Below are positions 33,775 through 43,150 of a stretch of 64,000 bases of DNA, piece after piece. Origin of the DNA: Paenibacillus sp. 1001270B_150601_E10 (GTDB lineage Bacteria; Bacillota; Bacilli; Paenibacillales; Paenibacillaceae); the NCBI RefSeq assembly GCF_015558675.1, contig NZ_JADMOL010000002.1, positions 285,975 to 349,974 of the forward strand, given 5' to 3'. A model generated the notes under the pieces. It saw only the letters and a program-made list of their open reading frames with translations. It had not been told where the DNA came from and searched no databases. Within the stretch, counting starts at the first letter, position 1, and each line of letters starts with the position of its first letter. The position numbers were made by a program, and so were the translations under genes.

Positions 33775-35103
33775 TCAGGCAGTTCGATCACGAGCTTCTT
33801 TGCTGTGATCTGAATTCGCCTTCCGTTGCTGCTTACTGACTTTCGTCCTTAGCTTGTAATCAGAAGGATGAATAAGATACTCGACTGCGGCTGCCGTATA
33901 CATAAGCAGGAAAGCCATATTTGGATACCCATACCGTGAAAATGCTATAAACGGGACATATATCAACGTAAAATAGGTGATGGTTAGCAGTAGCGGGAGT
34001 CGTTTACGCCGACCGCTGAATTTGCGAGACATAATCATTCCTGCTGTGCTTAAACCTACCAACAGTGCTTGGAGGATATGAGCTTCTACTAGGCCTACGC
34101 CAAGGATAGGTAGCCAATAATAGGCCTCGAAATAAAGTCCGATCAGTTTCCCTATGGTATACCACAACAGGTAAAGAAGCGGCTCATGCGTAAAGCCGTA
34201 CTTCAAGATAGCCATTCCCTTGGCGATGGCCTCAGAGTCAGCACCGTGATAGATCGTCGCAGGATCATACTGAGGATATGCCTCGAAAAATCCTGTTGGG
34301 GGATTCCAATTGAAAATTTGAGTCCCGAGCAGAAAAGGGCTGCCGCCCGAATCCGTAAACAAAATAAAACGCTCAAACGTAATGATGTTGCGAATCCACC
34401 ACGGAGATAGAAGTACCATATAGGTCAGAACGATGATACATGTATACTTAAGCATCTCTTTCCATGTATATTTTTCTTTCCACCACAGCATTAAAAGCAC
34501 TGCAGGAAATAAGGAGGCTTGCGGCTTAAAGTACGCTGCTGCGGCCGTAAGTGCGCCTATAAGCATATACCATCCCGAGCGCTTTGATTGCACGGCGGTT
34601 ATTAGTGAGCATACCAGCAGCAAGATCACAATTCGGAAGATGGATTCAGAGAGAATAACACCTGATGAGAAGTAATCTGGTGGGTATAATGCGCTTAGGA
34701 TACATGCAAGGAGGGCGATTCTAGCGTTAAACACATATCGCGCAATAATAAAGATCAAATACAAAGACCCTGCTTGCAGCAAGCATTGGAACAGACGAAA
34801 GGCAATCACCCCTCCGCCATCCTGTCCAAAGACCGCGAGGAACCCCGATAGAATCAAGGGAAAGCCCGGCATGATAAATGCGGATGGATCTGTTCCGGTA
34901 TTGTAGGAGAGAGTCCCTTCGCTAAGCATGAGCTTCGCAGTTTGAATATACTTCACGTCATCATTGTTGGGATGGTTCGGGTCGCCTAATAGAAAGTGAT
35001 CTCCATAATAAAGAACGATCGAGACGGACATCACCAAGACAAAGGTCATTAGTCCGAATAGCCATCGTCTCTCTTTTGGGTTGGTTATAGCATATGAAAA
35101 CAA
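33775..35103 (-). CDS. GT39/ArnT-like polytopic membrane glycosyltransferase
   Basis: 442 residues with about ten membrane helices. The first extracellular loop carries acidic residues (GDPNHPNNDDVKYIQTAKLML), and PGFPLILSGFLAVFGQDGGGVIAFRLFQ is typical of the PMT_2/GT39 superfamily, which uses lipid-linked sugars as donors to modify proteins or lipids outside the membrane. A basic, hydrophilic C-terminus (KVSKQQRKANSDHSKEARDRT) faces the cytosol. It is flanked by dtpT on the same strand, but two strong hairpins separate them, so it is likely expressed alone. Acceptor unknown. Confidence 0.8.
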   Translation of the reverse strand: MFSYAITNPKERRWLFGLMTFVLVMSVSIVLYYGDHFLLGDPNHPNNDDVKYIQTAKLMLSEGTLSYNTGTDPSAFIMPGFPLILSGFLAVFGQDGGGVIAFRLFQCLLQAGSLYLIFIIARYVFNARIALLACILSALYPPDYFSSGVILSESIFRIVILLLVCSLITAVQSKRSGWYMLIGALTAAAAYFKPQASLFPAVLLMLWWKEKYTWKEMLKYTCIIVLTYMVLLSPWWIRNIITFERFILFTDSGGSPFLLGTQIFNWNPPTGFFEAYPQYDPATIYHGADSEAIAKGMAILKYGFTHEPLLYLLWYTIGKLIGLYFEAYYWLPILGVGLVEAHILQALLVGLSTAGMIMSRKFSGRRKRLPLLLTITYFTLIYVPFIAFSRYGYPNMAFLLMYTAAAVEYLIHPSDYKLRTKVSKQQRKANSDHSKEARDRTA

Positions 35104-35225
35104 CTTGCTTCTCTCCCATTCTATTTCTATTTTTCTCCTATCTTAGGTTATCACTAAATGGATTACGTGTCTCTTGGCTTTGGGGAAGGGGACACCAAGA
35201 CTTTAGGCTAGCTCAATTGGAAAAA

Positions 35226-35264
35226 AGATTTGGATAAACAACATTCATCCAAATCTATATTTTT
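35226..35264. terminator. Bidirectional hairpin terminator
   Basis: Perfect 10-bp stem AGATTTGGAT / ATCCAAATCT, with T-rich sequence on both strands (ATATTTTT after the right arm; AAAAAA before the left arm). Together with the next hairpin it insulates the GT39 gene from dtpT. Confidence 0.7.
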
Positions 35265-35291
35265 CTGAATCGTATGAAGCTTAATTTCAAT

Positions 35292-35327
35292 AAAAAATAG
35301 CCGCCAAAAATGATGTTTTGACGGCTA
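35292..35327 (-). terminator. Terminator downstream of dtpT
   Basis: On the minus strand TAGCCG...CGGCTA with an inner TCAAAA/TTTTGG stem, then ATTTTTT. Lies about 130 bp beyond the dtpT stop. The rest of 35104-35454 shows nothing coding. Confidence 0.75.
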
Positions 35328-35454
35328 ACTGTATTTATAGCGTAAGGTGTACCGTTTTGATACCCGAACTTTTGCGAACGTATTCGCAAAGCTTTTATGA
35401 ATGATATGCTTTTGGAAAATTGTGAAATATCCCACAATCATCCAGTCGAAGCTC

Positions 35455-36945
35455 TTACTTTATACCCTTCATATAGCCTTGAATCTTAGGCGACAATATG
35501 AACAACAGAAGGCTGAGCACGAGTGCTGCACCGCCAATGACCCCAAAGTACATCATTTCCGTCTCAGGTGTATAGAACTTAACGATCTGAGCATTGATCG
35601 CTTGTGCTGCTGCATTGGACAAGAACCACAAGCTCATAGTCTGCGCCGAGAAGGCCGCAGGCGCAAGCTTCGTCGTTGCGGACAAACCAACTGGTGACAG
35701 GCACAATTCGCCGATTACGACAACAAAGTAGCTAAGCACGAGCCACAGCGGGTTAACCAAGGAATTGGCGCCGCCAAAGTATGCTGGCAGCAGGATGATC
35801 AAGAATGACAGTCCGGCAAACAGCAATCCGAGCGAGAATTTTTGCGGGATGGACGGCTGACGATTGCCTAGCTTCATCCAAATCCAAGCGAATACTGGTG
35901 CCAAAGTGATAATAAAGAGCGGATTCAACGATTGGAACCATGCAGGTGAAATGTGGATGCCTGCAAACTCCAACTGTGTACGCTTGTCCGCATAGTTTGC
36001 GAGAATCGTCGAGCCTTGCTCCTGGATTGCCCAGAACATGATAGAAGCAATAAACAACGGAATATAAGCAATGATCCGAGAACGCTCAACAGCTGTTGTT
36101 TTCGGACTACGATACATAAAGACAAAGTAAAGGGTAGGGATCAGAATACCCAGGACTCCGACCAGCTTGATAAAGGTATCAAACGTAAGGATGCCGAGCG
36201 GAATCGCGATGGCAACCAAGATGCCAATCATAACAACGCCTGCGCCAATAATCGTAAATACTTTCTTTTTCTCTTCAGGCGACAACGGGTTAACAACGCT
36301 TGTACCAGCAAGACCAAGGTTCTTCTTGCGAGTGATCACATACACGACCAAGCCGATGAACATCCCGATCGCGGCAAGGCTGAAGCCGAGGTGGAAATTG
36401 TTCATACCCACTGTACCTACAACGAGCGGAGACAAGAAGCCCCCGAGGTTAATCCCCATATAGAAAATACTAAAGCCTGAATCGCGGCGGTTATCCTGCT
36501 CGCTGTAAATATCTCCGACCATGCTTGATACGTTAGGCTTCAATAATCCGGTACCTAATACGATCAGGATCATTGAAACAAAGAACAACGCGGCGTTGCC
36601 CGGTATAGCAAGCACGAGATGGCCCAGCATGATCAATATACCGCCATAAAAGACGGCTTTAGACGTACCGAAAATTCGGTCAGCTAGCCAGCCCCCAATG
36701 ATACCCGACATGTATACGAGGGATCCGTAGATGGACATAATCGCAAGGGCCAAGTCCTCTGGGAACCCTAGTCCGCCTGCGCTTACTTCGTAGTACATGA
36801 AGAATACAAGGATGGCTCTCATTCCATAATAGGAGAAACGCTCCCAGAATTCTGTGAAGAAGAGGGTGAAGAGGCCCTTAGGATGACCGAAAAAACCTTT
36901 CTGAGGAACACTCTGCACGATCTTCTCTTTATCAATGTTCGACAT
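35455..36945 (-). CDS. dtpT: Proton-dependent di/tripeptide transporter (POT/PTR family)
   Basis: Imports small peptides with protons. POT signature near the N-terminus, FTEFWERFSYYGMRAILVFFM (contains the ExxERFxYY motif), and the second family signature GINLGGFLSPLVVG. 496 residues with about 14 helices. Start ATG 36945 is preceded on the minus strand by AGAGGAGAG. Monocistronic. Confidence 0.93.
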   Translation of the reverse strand: MSNIDKEKIVQSVPQKGFFGHPKGLFTLFFTEFWERFSYYGMRAILVFFMYYEVSAGGLGFPEDLALAIMSIYGSLVYMSGIIGGWLADRIFGTSKAVFYGGILIMLGHLVLAIPGNAALFFVSMILIVLGTGLLKPNVSSMVGDIYSEQDNRRDSGFSIFYMGINLGGFLSPLVVGTVGMNNFHLGFSLAAIGMFIGLVVYVITRKKNLGLAGTSVVNPLSPEEKKKVFTIIGAGVVMIGILVAIAIPLGILTFDTFIKLVGVLGILIPTLYFVFMYRSPKTTAVERSRIIAYIPLFIASIMFWAIQEQGSTILANYADKRTQLEFAGIHISPAWFQSLNPLFIITLAPVFAWIWMKLGNRQPSIPQKFSLGLLFAGLSFLIILLPAYFGGANSLVNPLWLVLSYFVVVIGELCLSPVGLSATTKLAPAAFSAQTMSLWFLSNAAAQAINAQIVKFYTPETEMMYFGVIGGAALVLSLLLFILSPKIQGYMKGIK

Positions 36946-37078
36946 AACAACTCTCCTCTTTGATGTCCTATTGCTGCTTTAATGTGATAAAGTTGTGTTG
37001 TTGTTCATTATAATCGTTATGGCGGACCAACTTCAATCGACAATAATAGGCAATTCATTTATTATCCATAAATTGAAA

Positions 37079-37111
37079 AGATCGATCTCCCTTTGCTTAG
37101 GAAATCGATCT
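37079..37111 (-). terminator. Hairpin terminator of the minus-strand small-gene pair
   Basis: Perfect 8-bp arms AGATCGAT / ATCGATCT; on the minus strand followed by CTTTTC. It overlaps the 3' end of the 81-codon reading frame. Confidence 0.5.
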
Positions 37112-37342
37112 AATATCCTTTGTGTGAATCCTTAGCTGTATCATGCCCATTATTGTGGAGCCAAGTCTCATCTCAACCCGGAAGTTGTATGAGGCTTCCC
37201 GGTATGCCCCTTGTGAAAGATACTTTACGGCCTGGCATTCAAAAGAAGGATACCCATGCATGTAACGAGGGTGATGGATCAAGGGAGCGAGCCAATGCCA
37301 CTCCCTTATATAGCTGCAAGCGAACCCATCAGCCTTTTTCAT
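37097..37342 (-). CDS. Small hypothetical protein, 81 residues
   Basis: ATG preceded by AAAGGGA, 29 bp downstream of the larger minus-strand gene, and closing inside a hairpin terminator, which together suggest a real second gene of an operon. The product is basic with no membrane segment; I do not recognise it. No competing gene lies on the other strand. It may be spurious. Confidence 0.35.
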   Translation of the reverse strand: MKKADGFACSYIREWHWLAPLIHHPRYMHGYPSFECQAVKYLSQGAYREASYNFRVEMRLGSTIMGMIQLRIHTKDIRSIS

Positions 37343-37371
37343 CGCAAATTCCCTTTATGTGCTTTTGCTCC

Positions 37372-37983
37372 TTATTTTCGTTTTACTCTTTTTCTTCGCA
37401 GGAGTCTTGAAGCGCTGCCCCGATTTCTACTTCGTCCTGTTGTTGAGACAGGCTGTTTTTTATAACCGACTCTCCGTTTCGCAAGCCTTGGCAGCTTCTT
37501 CTTGCGAGATCTTGCCTGCATGGTCTTTCTAGGATGCCCAACATCAGGCATCTCCGTTGTTTCGTTAAGGGGGATGCTAGGTGATGACGAAGCACTTCCT
37601 ATAGCTGTCGGTCTCAATGGCATGGTGCCTGCCGCGAGAGGAAGCTGGCTTTGAGATGAGGCCGCTGCTGCTTGATCCATGGAATGAATCTCTTGCTCAT
37701 GATGCTCACGTTGTTCCATTGGACTTCGAGAAAACCAAGATTCGATCGAAGGATCGGGATCAGGTATTGGATTGAAGCAGCTTTTTTCTACATGTTCGGT
37801 GCCAGGCGGATTGATTTCTGGATCAACTGTATCAATGCCTCTCAGGACAGCATCAAATACAGATATTGAATCAGCAGTTGGCATCGATTCCTCAGGATGC
37901 TCATCCTCTACGGGCTTCTTAGATGTTGAATGAGAGTCGTGAGCAGGCTCGTTCAGCTTGTTATACTTCCATCTTCTATTCAA
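37372..37983 (-). CDS. Disordered protein with strongly basic C-terminus, unknown function
   Basis: TTG start with an almost ideal ribosome site AAAGGAGG nine bases upstream argues that this is a real gene. 203 residues. The N-terminal two thirds are acidic and rich in Ser/Pro/Glu (DEHPEESMPTADS). The last 50 residues are Arg/Lys-rich (ARSRKKKLPRLAKRR, LLRRKRVKRK), suggesting binding to nucleic acid or another polyanion. No domain recognised. It could be a spore or surface protein of narrow distribution. Confidence 0.55.
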   Translation of the reverse strand: MNRRWKYNKLNEPAHDSHSTSKKPVEDEHPEESMPTADSISVFDAVLRGIDTVDPEINPPGTEHVEKSCFNPIPDPDPSIESWFSRSPMEQREHHEQEIHSMDQAAAASSQSQLPLAAGTMPLRPTAIGSASSSPSIPLNETTEMPDVGHPRKTMQARSRKKKLPRLAKRRVGYKKQPVSTTGRSRNRGSASRLLRRKRVKRK

Positions 37984-38304
37984 GGAAGGTTCCTCCTTTA
38001 TATTTTTAAATACGGAGAATGATAGCCGTCACCTTTTGTTTTTCTACAGGTTGATGTCCGCAAAGATTAAGAGATCATAGTTATGCATATGTGATCGTCC
38101 ACCTATATGACCTGTGTAAACGTGGAAGTTTAGGGGCGGAATGAGGAAAGATAACAGATCTAAGCTATTGTCTATTTTCAACGGAGTTTCTGCGTGGACA
38201 TGATAAATATGGAGGGCAAAGATACTCCTTATACATAGGATAACAAGAGGAAGAGATAGGCGCTCTAGGCGGTGCTTGAAAATGTTCGTTTGGGAGGAAT
38301 GGTC
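37984..38304. other. Intergenic region between divergent genes, nothing certain
   Basis: About 320 bp upstream of both the minus-strand disordered protein and the plus-strand GH68 gene. Must contain both promoters, but no box pair is convincing by eye and no small gene with a ribosome site is visible. Confidence 0.5.
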
Positions 38305-39630
38305 ATGAGTGTGCAGCAGCCGAGATTTCCATCCGGATGGAAGGTTACAAGCTGGACGAGAGAACAGGCAGCGTCGATGGAGTATGACGCAAGTAATACG
38401 TATCCGATTTTTGATCCCAAGCGAGTTCGGCCCTTGAATGCTGATTATGAAGTATGGGACAGCTGGCTTGTGCTGACGGAAAACGGCAGGGTTGCTGTTG
38501 TTGACGGATATCATGTACTCATTGCATTAAGTCAACCGATTACAGAGCCTAATCAGGCGCGGCTGATGTATTTTTATTCTAAAGTGGATGAGAATCGTTG
38601 GGTAACCGGCGGACACGTATTCGACACGCCGCTTGTGCCAGGCAGTCAGGAATGGTCAGGCTCCACAATTGTTACGAACGAAGGAGAGCTTCAATTTTTT
38701 TATACCATCGCTTCCCCCTATGAAGAGCAAGGCATGTCTCAAACGCTGCAGCGGATTGCTACGGCTAAGGTTCCATTTACAGCAACACCGACCTGCTTGA
38801 CCTTGCTTGCGCCAACGTATCATGAGTTGTTGATCGAGCCGGATGGCTTCTACTATCAGACCATGGAACAAGCGGTTAGCGGGGAGCAGCGTTTCCCCAA
38901 CCAGCACAATTCTGCAGCAGGCAGCAACCAAAACAATAACTTCACCTTCCGAGACCCGCATTACTTCAAGGATCCTGAGACAGGAAGGGAATATCTTCTT
39001 TTTGAGGCTAACACGGGTCCTGTACTCCATCAGGAAGGTACGGTATTGGAAAGGTATGTTGGCTCTTCACTCGGCTCTTACCAGCCAACGGCGGACGCTC
39101 TGAAAGCTAACGGCTGCATTGGAGCTTTGCGGCTAACGAATCAGAGAACGTCAGGGAGATTTTTGCCGCCAGTGCTGAGCAGCAATCTGGTAACAGATGA
39201 GATAGAACGCATAAATGTCATTTATCATCATGAACACTATTATTTGTTTGTCACGACGCATGGGAATAAGATGACGGTCAATGGGAACGATCTAGTAAAT
39301 CGAGATTTCATGTTGGGCTGGATATCGGACTCGTTGTTTGGCAGATACGAACCGCTTAATGGCACAGGCGTTGTCATTACGCAGAAATCACCAGGCGCGC
39401 CTTTTACAGGTCAAGAGGAAAATGAACAGTATGTATACTCATGGCTGGTTGTCCCTGTGCGAAAAGGGCGCTTTGTCGTCATTGCTTACAGCGGCTACTC
39501 AACGCTTTCTAATCAGCAAACAGTAGAGATTCGATCCGCTGCCCCCGTCCTTTCACTATCGATAAAGGGCCGCTCTACACGGCTTGGAAGGACACTGGGC
39601 TACCTTGTACCCGCAGAATCGGAATGTTGA
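38305..39630 (+). CDS. GH68 fructan-active enzyme (levansucrase/beta-fructofuranosidase type) without signal peptide
   Basis: Five-bladed propeller enzyme acting on sucrose or fructans. All GH68 landmarks are present: nucleophile Asp in WDSWLV, EWSGS, the transition-state Asp in FRDPHYF, and the acid/base Glu in DEIERINV. ATG at 38305 has GGGAGG upstream. The N-terminus (MSVQQPRFPSGWKVTSWTRE) is hydrophilic with no export signal, whereas Gram-positive levansucrases are usually secreted. This suggests intracellular sucrose cleavage or non-classical release. 441 residues. Convergent with an AraC-type gene. Confidence 0.9.
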   Translation: MSVQQPRFPSGWKVTSWTREQAASMEYDASNTYPIFDPKRVRPLNADYEVWDSWLVLTENGRVAVVDGYHVLIALSQPITEPNQARLMYFYSKVDENRWVTGGHVFDTPLVPGSQEWSGSTIVTNEGELQFFYTIASPYEEQGMSQTLQRIATAKVPFTATPTCLTLLAPTYHELLIEPDGFYYQTMEQAVSGEQRFPNQHNSAAGSNQNNNFTFRDPHYFKDPETGREYLLFEANTGPVLHQEGTVLERYVGSSLGSYQPTADALKANGCIGALRLTNQRTSGRFLPPVLSSNLVTDEIERINVIYHHEHYYLFVTTHGNKMTVNGNDLVNRDFMLGWISDSLFGRYEPLNGTGVVITQKSPGAPFTGQEENEQYVYSWLVVPVRKGRFVVIAYSGYSTLSNQQTVEIRSAAPVLSLSIKGRSTRLGRTLGYLVPAESEC

Positions 39631-39691
39631 GGCGGGATAAAGACTTGGTAGAAGCTTAAATGGGAGATCTCACGTAAGGAGATATAAAAGA

Positions 39692-39725
39692 GGGCATGCA
39701 ACCCGCGAAGAGCGAGTTCATGCCC
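39692..39725 (-). terminator. Terminator of the AraC-type gene, between convergent genes
   Basis: GGGCATG / CATGCCC with inner AACCCGC/GCGAGTT pairing; on the minus strand followed by CTCTTTTAT. Confidence 0.7.
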
Positions 39726-39726
39726 G

Positions 39727-40611
39727 TTATTGTCTTTGTTCAGCTCGAAGCTCAAGTTTGCGCTTGCGGTACTCCTTCGGAACGATTCCCTTCATAGAGC
39801 GGAATACGCGTGAAAAGGTATTGTAGGAGCCGTAACCGACTTCAAGCGCAATTTCTGCGACACTCATGTCTGTAGTAACCAATAGGCTAGCGGCATGCCT
39901 GATGCGCAGATCATGCAGGAAGTGGACAAAGGTTTGGCCAGTGGTTTCTTTGATCAACTCGCTTATGCGTGATGCGCTCATCGTAAACTTTTGAGACAGA
40001 CCGGACAAGCTGAGCTCTTCTTGATAATGATGATGAATGTATTGGATGATTGGCCATACATAGTTGTTTTTCACTGTAGATGTAGGAGTGGTTGTGCACA
40101 GATCCCCTTGTTTGCGTCTGATTCGATCAAAACGGATAAGAATTTCCTTCAATTTAATTTGAATGTACGTATGCTTCCATACCTCATCACTGTTGTATTC
40201 ATGAGCTAGATCCTCGATGAGCAACCGCATTCGGGCAAGGTCATCTTCGTCTAGTTGAATGGAGGGCTGTTGATCATAATGATCCATCCATGCGAGAAGT
40301 CCGTCATCCTGCCCGGATTCGATCAGAAGGTCCATGCTGAACATGCAATTGTACAGCACAAGCGGCTCGTCAGGCTCTGTAAAAATCTCATGCACCTGAT
40401 AGGGAAGAACAAAGGTGAAGGTGCCAGGCCGCATCGGATGAGAAGCATCATTGATTCTTTCCTTGCCGCGTCCGCTTATGACAAAGGAAAATTCCAAGAA
40501 ATCATGGCGGTGCGCACGAAAGCCATGCGGAATGTGATTCAAACTAATATGAAGCGGGCTGGCACTGTCCATGTTGGGATACGTGCGCAGATAATCCGGA
40601 TAGTTCGTCAT
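39727..40611 (-). CDS. AraC-family regulator with cupin sensor domain
   Basis: N-terminal cupin (HGFRAHRHDFLEFSFVISGRGKERIN, PGTFTFVLPYQVHEI) and C-terminal double HTH_18 (LSGLSQKFTMSASRISELIKE; MSVAEIALEVGYGSYNTFSRVFRSMKGIVPKEYRKRK). Start chosen at MTNYPDYLRT with GGAGG upstream on the minus strand, although the spacing is long; an in-frame ATG at 40713 would add a cysteine-rich, unlikely extension. Divergent from the Gfo/Idh-isomerase pair, so a role as its sugar-responsive activator is plausible. Confidence 0.88.
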   Translation of the reverse strand: MTNYPDYLRTYPNMDSASPLHISLNHIPHGFRAHRHDFLEFSFVISGRGKERINDASHPMRPGTFTFVLPYQVHEIFTEPDEPLVLYNCMFSMDLLIESGQDDGLLAWMDHYDQQPSIQLDEDDLARMRLLIEDLAHEYNSDEVWKHTYIQIKLKEILIRFDRIRRKQGDLCTTTPTSTVKNNYVWPIIQYIHHHYQEELSLSGLSQKFTMSASRISELIKETTGQTFVHFLHDLRIRHAASLLVTTDMSVAEIALEVGYGSYNTFSRVFRSMKGIVPKEYRKRKLELRAEQRQ

Positions 40612-40812
40612 ACAGAACAGAAGCCTCCGAAGAAATGGGACATTTTTCGAAAAACAAGCATGCTTTTCGATATAGATACTATTAACATAGTAGCAGGAGT
40701 GAAGCAACAACAAAATGAAAGGTTAGCTTGTTCGAGAATGACTCACTAACCGTATTCCCATACGGGTGAGGTTAAGAAGCAGGAAGATTCGTTGACGATG
40801 GGGGGCATCGCC

Positions 40813-41886
40813 ATGAGTGAGGGCAAGGTTAAACTTGGTATTATTGGCGCGGGGAATATTGGAGGCGTGCACGCTTCTCAATTTTCCAAGCTGCAGGAGC
40901 TTTGCGAGCTTACCGCGATAACGGACGTCTATCGGCCACAAGCTGAACGCCGCGCGGCGAAGTATGGGATTAAGCATGTTTTGGACACGCCTGAAGCGCT
41001 GGTTCAACATCAGGAGGTTGAGGCGGTTATCATTGGCGTGCCGAATCAGTATCATGCTGAGTTAGCAGTGAAAGCACTTGAAGCAGGGAAGCATGTGCTG
41101 CTGGAGAAGCCGATGGCGTTGAATGGGGAAGAGGCTCGCAAAATATATGAAGCTGCGAATCAAACGGACAAAGTGCTGATGGTCAGCCATCAAATGCGCT
41201 TTGAATCTGTACCGATGCAGATGAAGGCACAGATAGACCGGGGAGAGCTTGGCCGAATTTATACGGCTAAGACAGGCTGGTATCGCCGCAAAGGGATCCC
41301 AGGCTGGGGGACTTGGTTCACGCGCATGAACGAATCTGGCGGCGGCCCATTAATCGATATCGGCGTGCATATGCTGGATCTTGCCTTATACTTGATGGGC
41401 AATCCGAAGCCAGTGTCGGTTTACGGGGCGACCTACGCTGAATTCGGACCGAAGAAAAAAGGGATAGGGACATGGGGCAAGCCGAACTGGAGCGGCGCCT
41501 TTGATGTAGAGGATCTCGCGACCGCTCTTATTAAAATGGAGGATGGGAGCAGCTTGTCCTTGGAAGTGAGCTGGGCGGTTCATATGGATACAGATAACCA
41601 TCCATTCATTCATCTCATGGGGACAGAGGGCGGAGCAAGCTACCGCGGTCCCAAGGGAAAGCTGCTTACAGAGAAGTTCGATCGTCCATTTGAAGTGGAC
41701 ATCATGAAGCCTGAGGACGATGAGGGCGAGCGGCTTCGATTGAGCAGGCACTTTCTAGCCTGTATTATGGAAGGTAAAGAGCCGATCTCATCCGCGCTGA
41801 CGGGACTCACGAACAACATGATCATCGATGCCATCTATGAATCATCCAGAACCGGCAATGAAGTGAAGCTGGATTGGAATAGATAA
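40813..41886 (+). CDS. Gfo/Idh/MocA family oxidoreductase
   Basis: NAD(P)-dependent sugar or cyclitol dehydrogenase. Rossmann motif KLGIIGAGNIGGVHASQF, the EKP triad segment HVLLEKPMALN, and the catalytic-region GGGPLIDIGVHMLDLALYLMG with the conserved D-x-x-x-H. ATG 40813 (MSEGKVKLG) preferred over an upstream ATG at 40792 because GGGGGGC precedes it. 357 residues. Probably one operon with the isomerase 34 bp downstream, together converting a sugar acid or polyol. Confidence 0.9.
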   Translation: MSEGKVKLGIIGAGNIGGVHASQFSKLQELCELTAITDVYRPQAERRAAKYGIKHVLDTPEALVQHQEVEAVIIGVPNQYHAELAVKALEAGKHVLLEKPMALNGEEARKIYEAANQTDKVLMVSHQMRFESVPMQMKAQIDRGELGRIYTAKTGWYRRKGIPGWGTWFTRMNESGGGPLIDIGVHMLDLALYLMGNPKPVSVYGATYAEFGPKKKGIGTWGKPNWSGAFDVEDLATALIKMEDGSSLSLEVSWAVHMDTDNHPFIHLMGTEGGASYRGPKGKLLTEKFDRPFEVDIMKPEDDEGERLRLSRHFLACIMEGKEPISSALTGLTNNMIIDAIYESSRTGNEVKLDWNR

Positions 41887-41920
41887 GGGAAGATTGGAAC
41901 AACACGAGGAGGAATGACAA

Positions 41921-42757
41921 ATGCTAAGAGGAATAACGAGTGCAGGACTGGGCCGTATAGAGAGTGAGGAGCTCATGATAGAGCTTGCTTCCGCTTATGG
42001 CTTTCAAGCGGTTGATTTGGATGCAAAAGGGCTCGTACAGCGCCATGGCTTGGAAGGAGCGAAGGCTTTTCTAGAAAAGCATGGGGTAGTCGCAGGAGCA
42101 ATTGGCCTTCCGGTAGAGTGGAGAACCACAGAGGAAGCGTTTATACAAGGAATCGAGCAGTTGGCCTCGACAGCGGCGGCAGCTTCTGCTCTTGGCTGCA
42201 CAAGCTGCTGCACCTACATCCTGCCTTCTACGGATTTGAAGGCTGCTCATTTTATGGCGCTTGCAGTGAAAAGACTTCGCCTATGTGCACAAATTCTAGG
42301 CGCATACGGCATTCGTTTAGGGCTTGAATTCGTGGGACCGCATCACCTGAGAACCCAGTGGAAGCATCCTTTCATTTGGACGATGGAGGAGACGCTCGAC
42401 TTTATCGACGCGATCGGCGAGCCGAATGTGGGGCTTTTATTCGATGCGTACCATTGGTACACCAATGAGATGACGGTTCAAGATATCGAACAACTTCGTC
42501 CAGAGCAGATCGTTCACGTTCATATTAATGATGCGCCGAATGTTCCAGTGGAAGAGGTTCTCGACAATCATCGTCTATATCCAGGTGAAGGAGTCATTGA
42601 CCTGGCGGGCTTCCTTCAAGGTCTGCAGCGCATCGGATATACCGGCGTCGTTGCGCAGGAGATCTTAACCCCTACGATGCCAGCCGATCCGGTTGAAAAG
42701 CTGATGGAGCGCTCGAAGGCTGGTTTTGACAACGTGTTCACGGCAGCAGGACTGTAA
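41921..42757 (+). CDS. Sugar phosphate isomerase/epimerase (TIM barrel)
   Basis: AP_endonuc_2-type barrel: LGLEFVGPHHLRTQ (metal Glu), VGLLFDAYHWYTNEM (Asp/His), HVHINDAPNVP (His), and VVAQEI near the C-terminus (Glu). 278 residues. GGAGGAATGACAA precedes the ATG. Paired with the Gfo/Idh oxidoreductase, typical of inositol- or rare-sugar pathways; exact substrate cannot be told. Confidence 0.85.
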   Translation: MLRGITSAGLGRIESEELMIELASAYGFQAVDLDAKGLVQRHGLEGAKAFLEKHGVVAGAIGLPVEWRTTEEAFIQGIEQLASTAAAASALGCTSCCTYILPSTDLKAAHFMALAVKRLRLCAQILGAYGIRLGLEFVGPHHLRTQWKHPFIWTMEETLDFIDAIGEPNVGLLFDAYHWYTNEMTVQDIEQLRPEQIVHVHINDAPNVPVEEVLDNHRLYPGEGVIDLAGFLQGLQRIGYTGVVAQEILTPTMPADPVEKLMERSKAGFDNVFTAAGL

Positions 42758-42884
42758 GAGGCAATACCTGCTATAAGAACAGGTAACCGTAAAGAATGTT
42801 CAGCTATGGTGAGGTTGCAAGTCGTAAAGCTGTGAGTGGTGGAAGCGATTTGTAATCGGCACTATTATATATTTTATTGGTGGA

Positions 42885-42918
42885 AGAGCGTCAGGTATGT
42901 ACCCTGAGGCTCTTTTTC
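42885..42918 (+). terminator. Rho-independent terminator after the isomerase gene
   Basis: AGAGC-g-TCAGG pairs with CCTGA-g-GCTCT, then five T. The remaining sequence of 42758-43150 holds no gene I can support; it must contain the promoter of the large surface-protein gene. Confidence 0.8.
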
Positions 42919-43150
42919 ATTTTCTAAACCTAGTCGATTGATAGACCCCCAGGCAGTTCTCAGCGACTGTACACGAGAAATCGTGATTTCAGCGTTTGGG
43001 ATGTTCCAGCAGCGATTTCTTTAGACAGAGAAGTTGTTTAGGATTCGAAATTTACATGATCTCCATATTAGCATGATATTCCACTAACATCCGCTCGATA
43101 TACTACTCCATACATATGAGCATGACAACCAATAGAGGAGAGGTAAAGAC

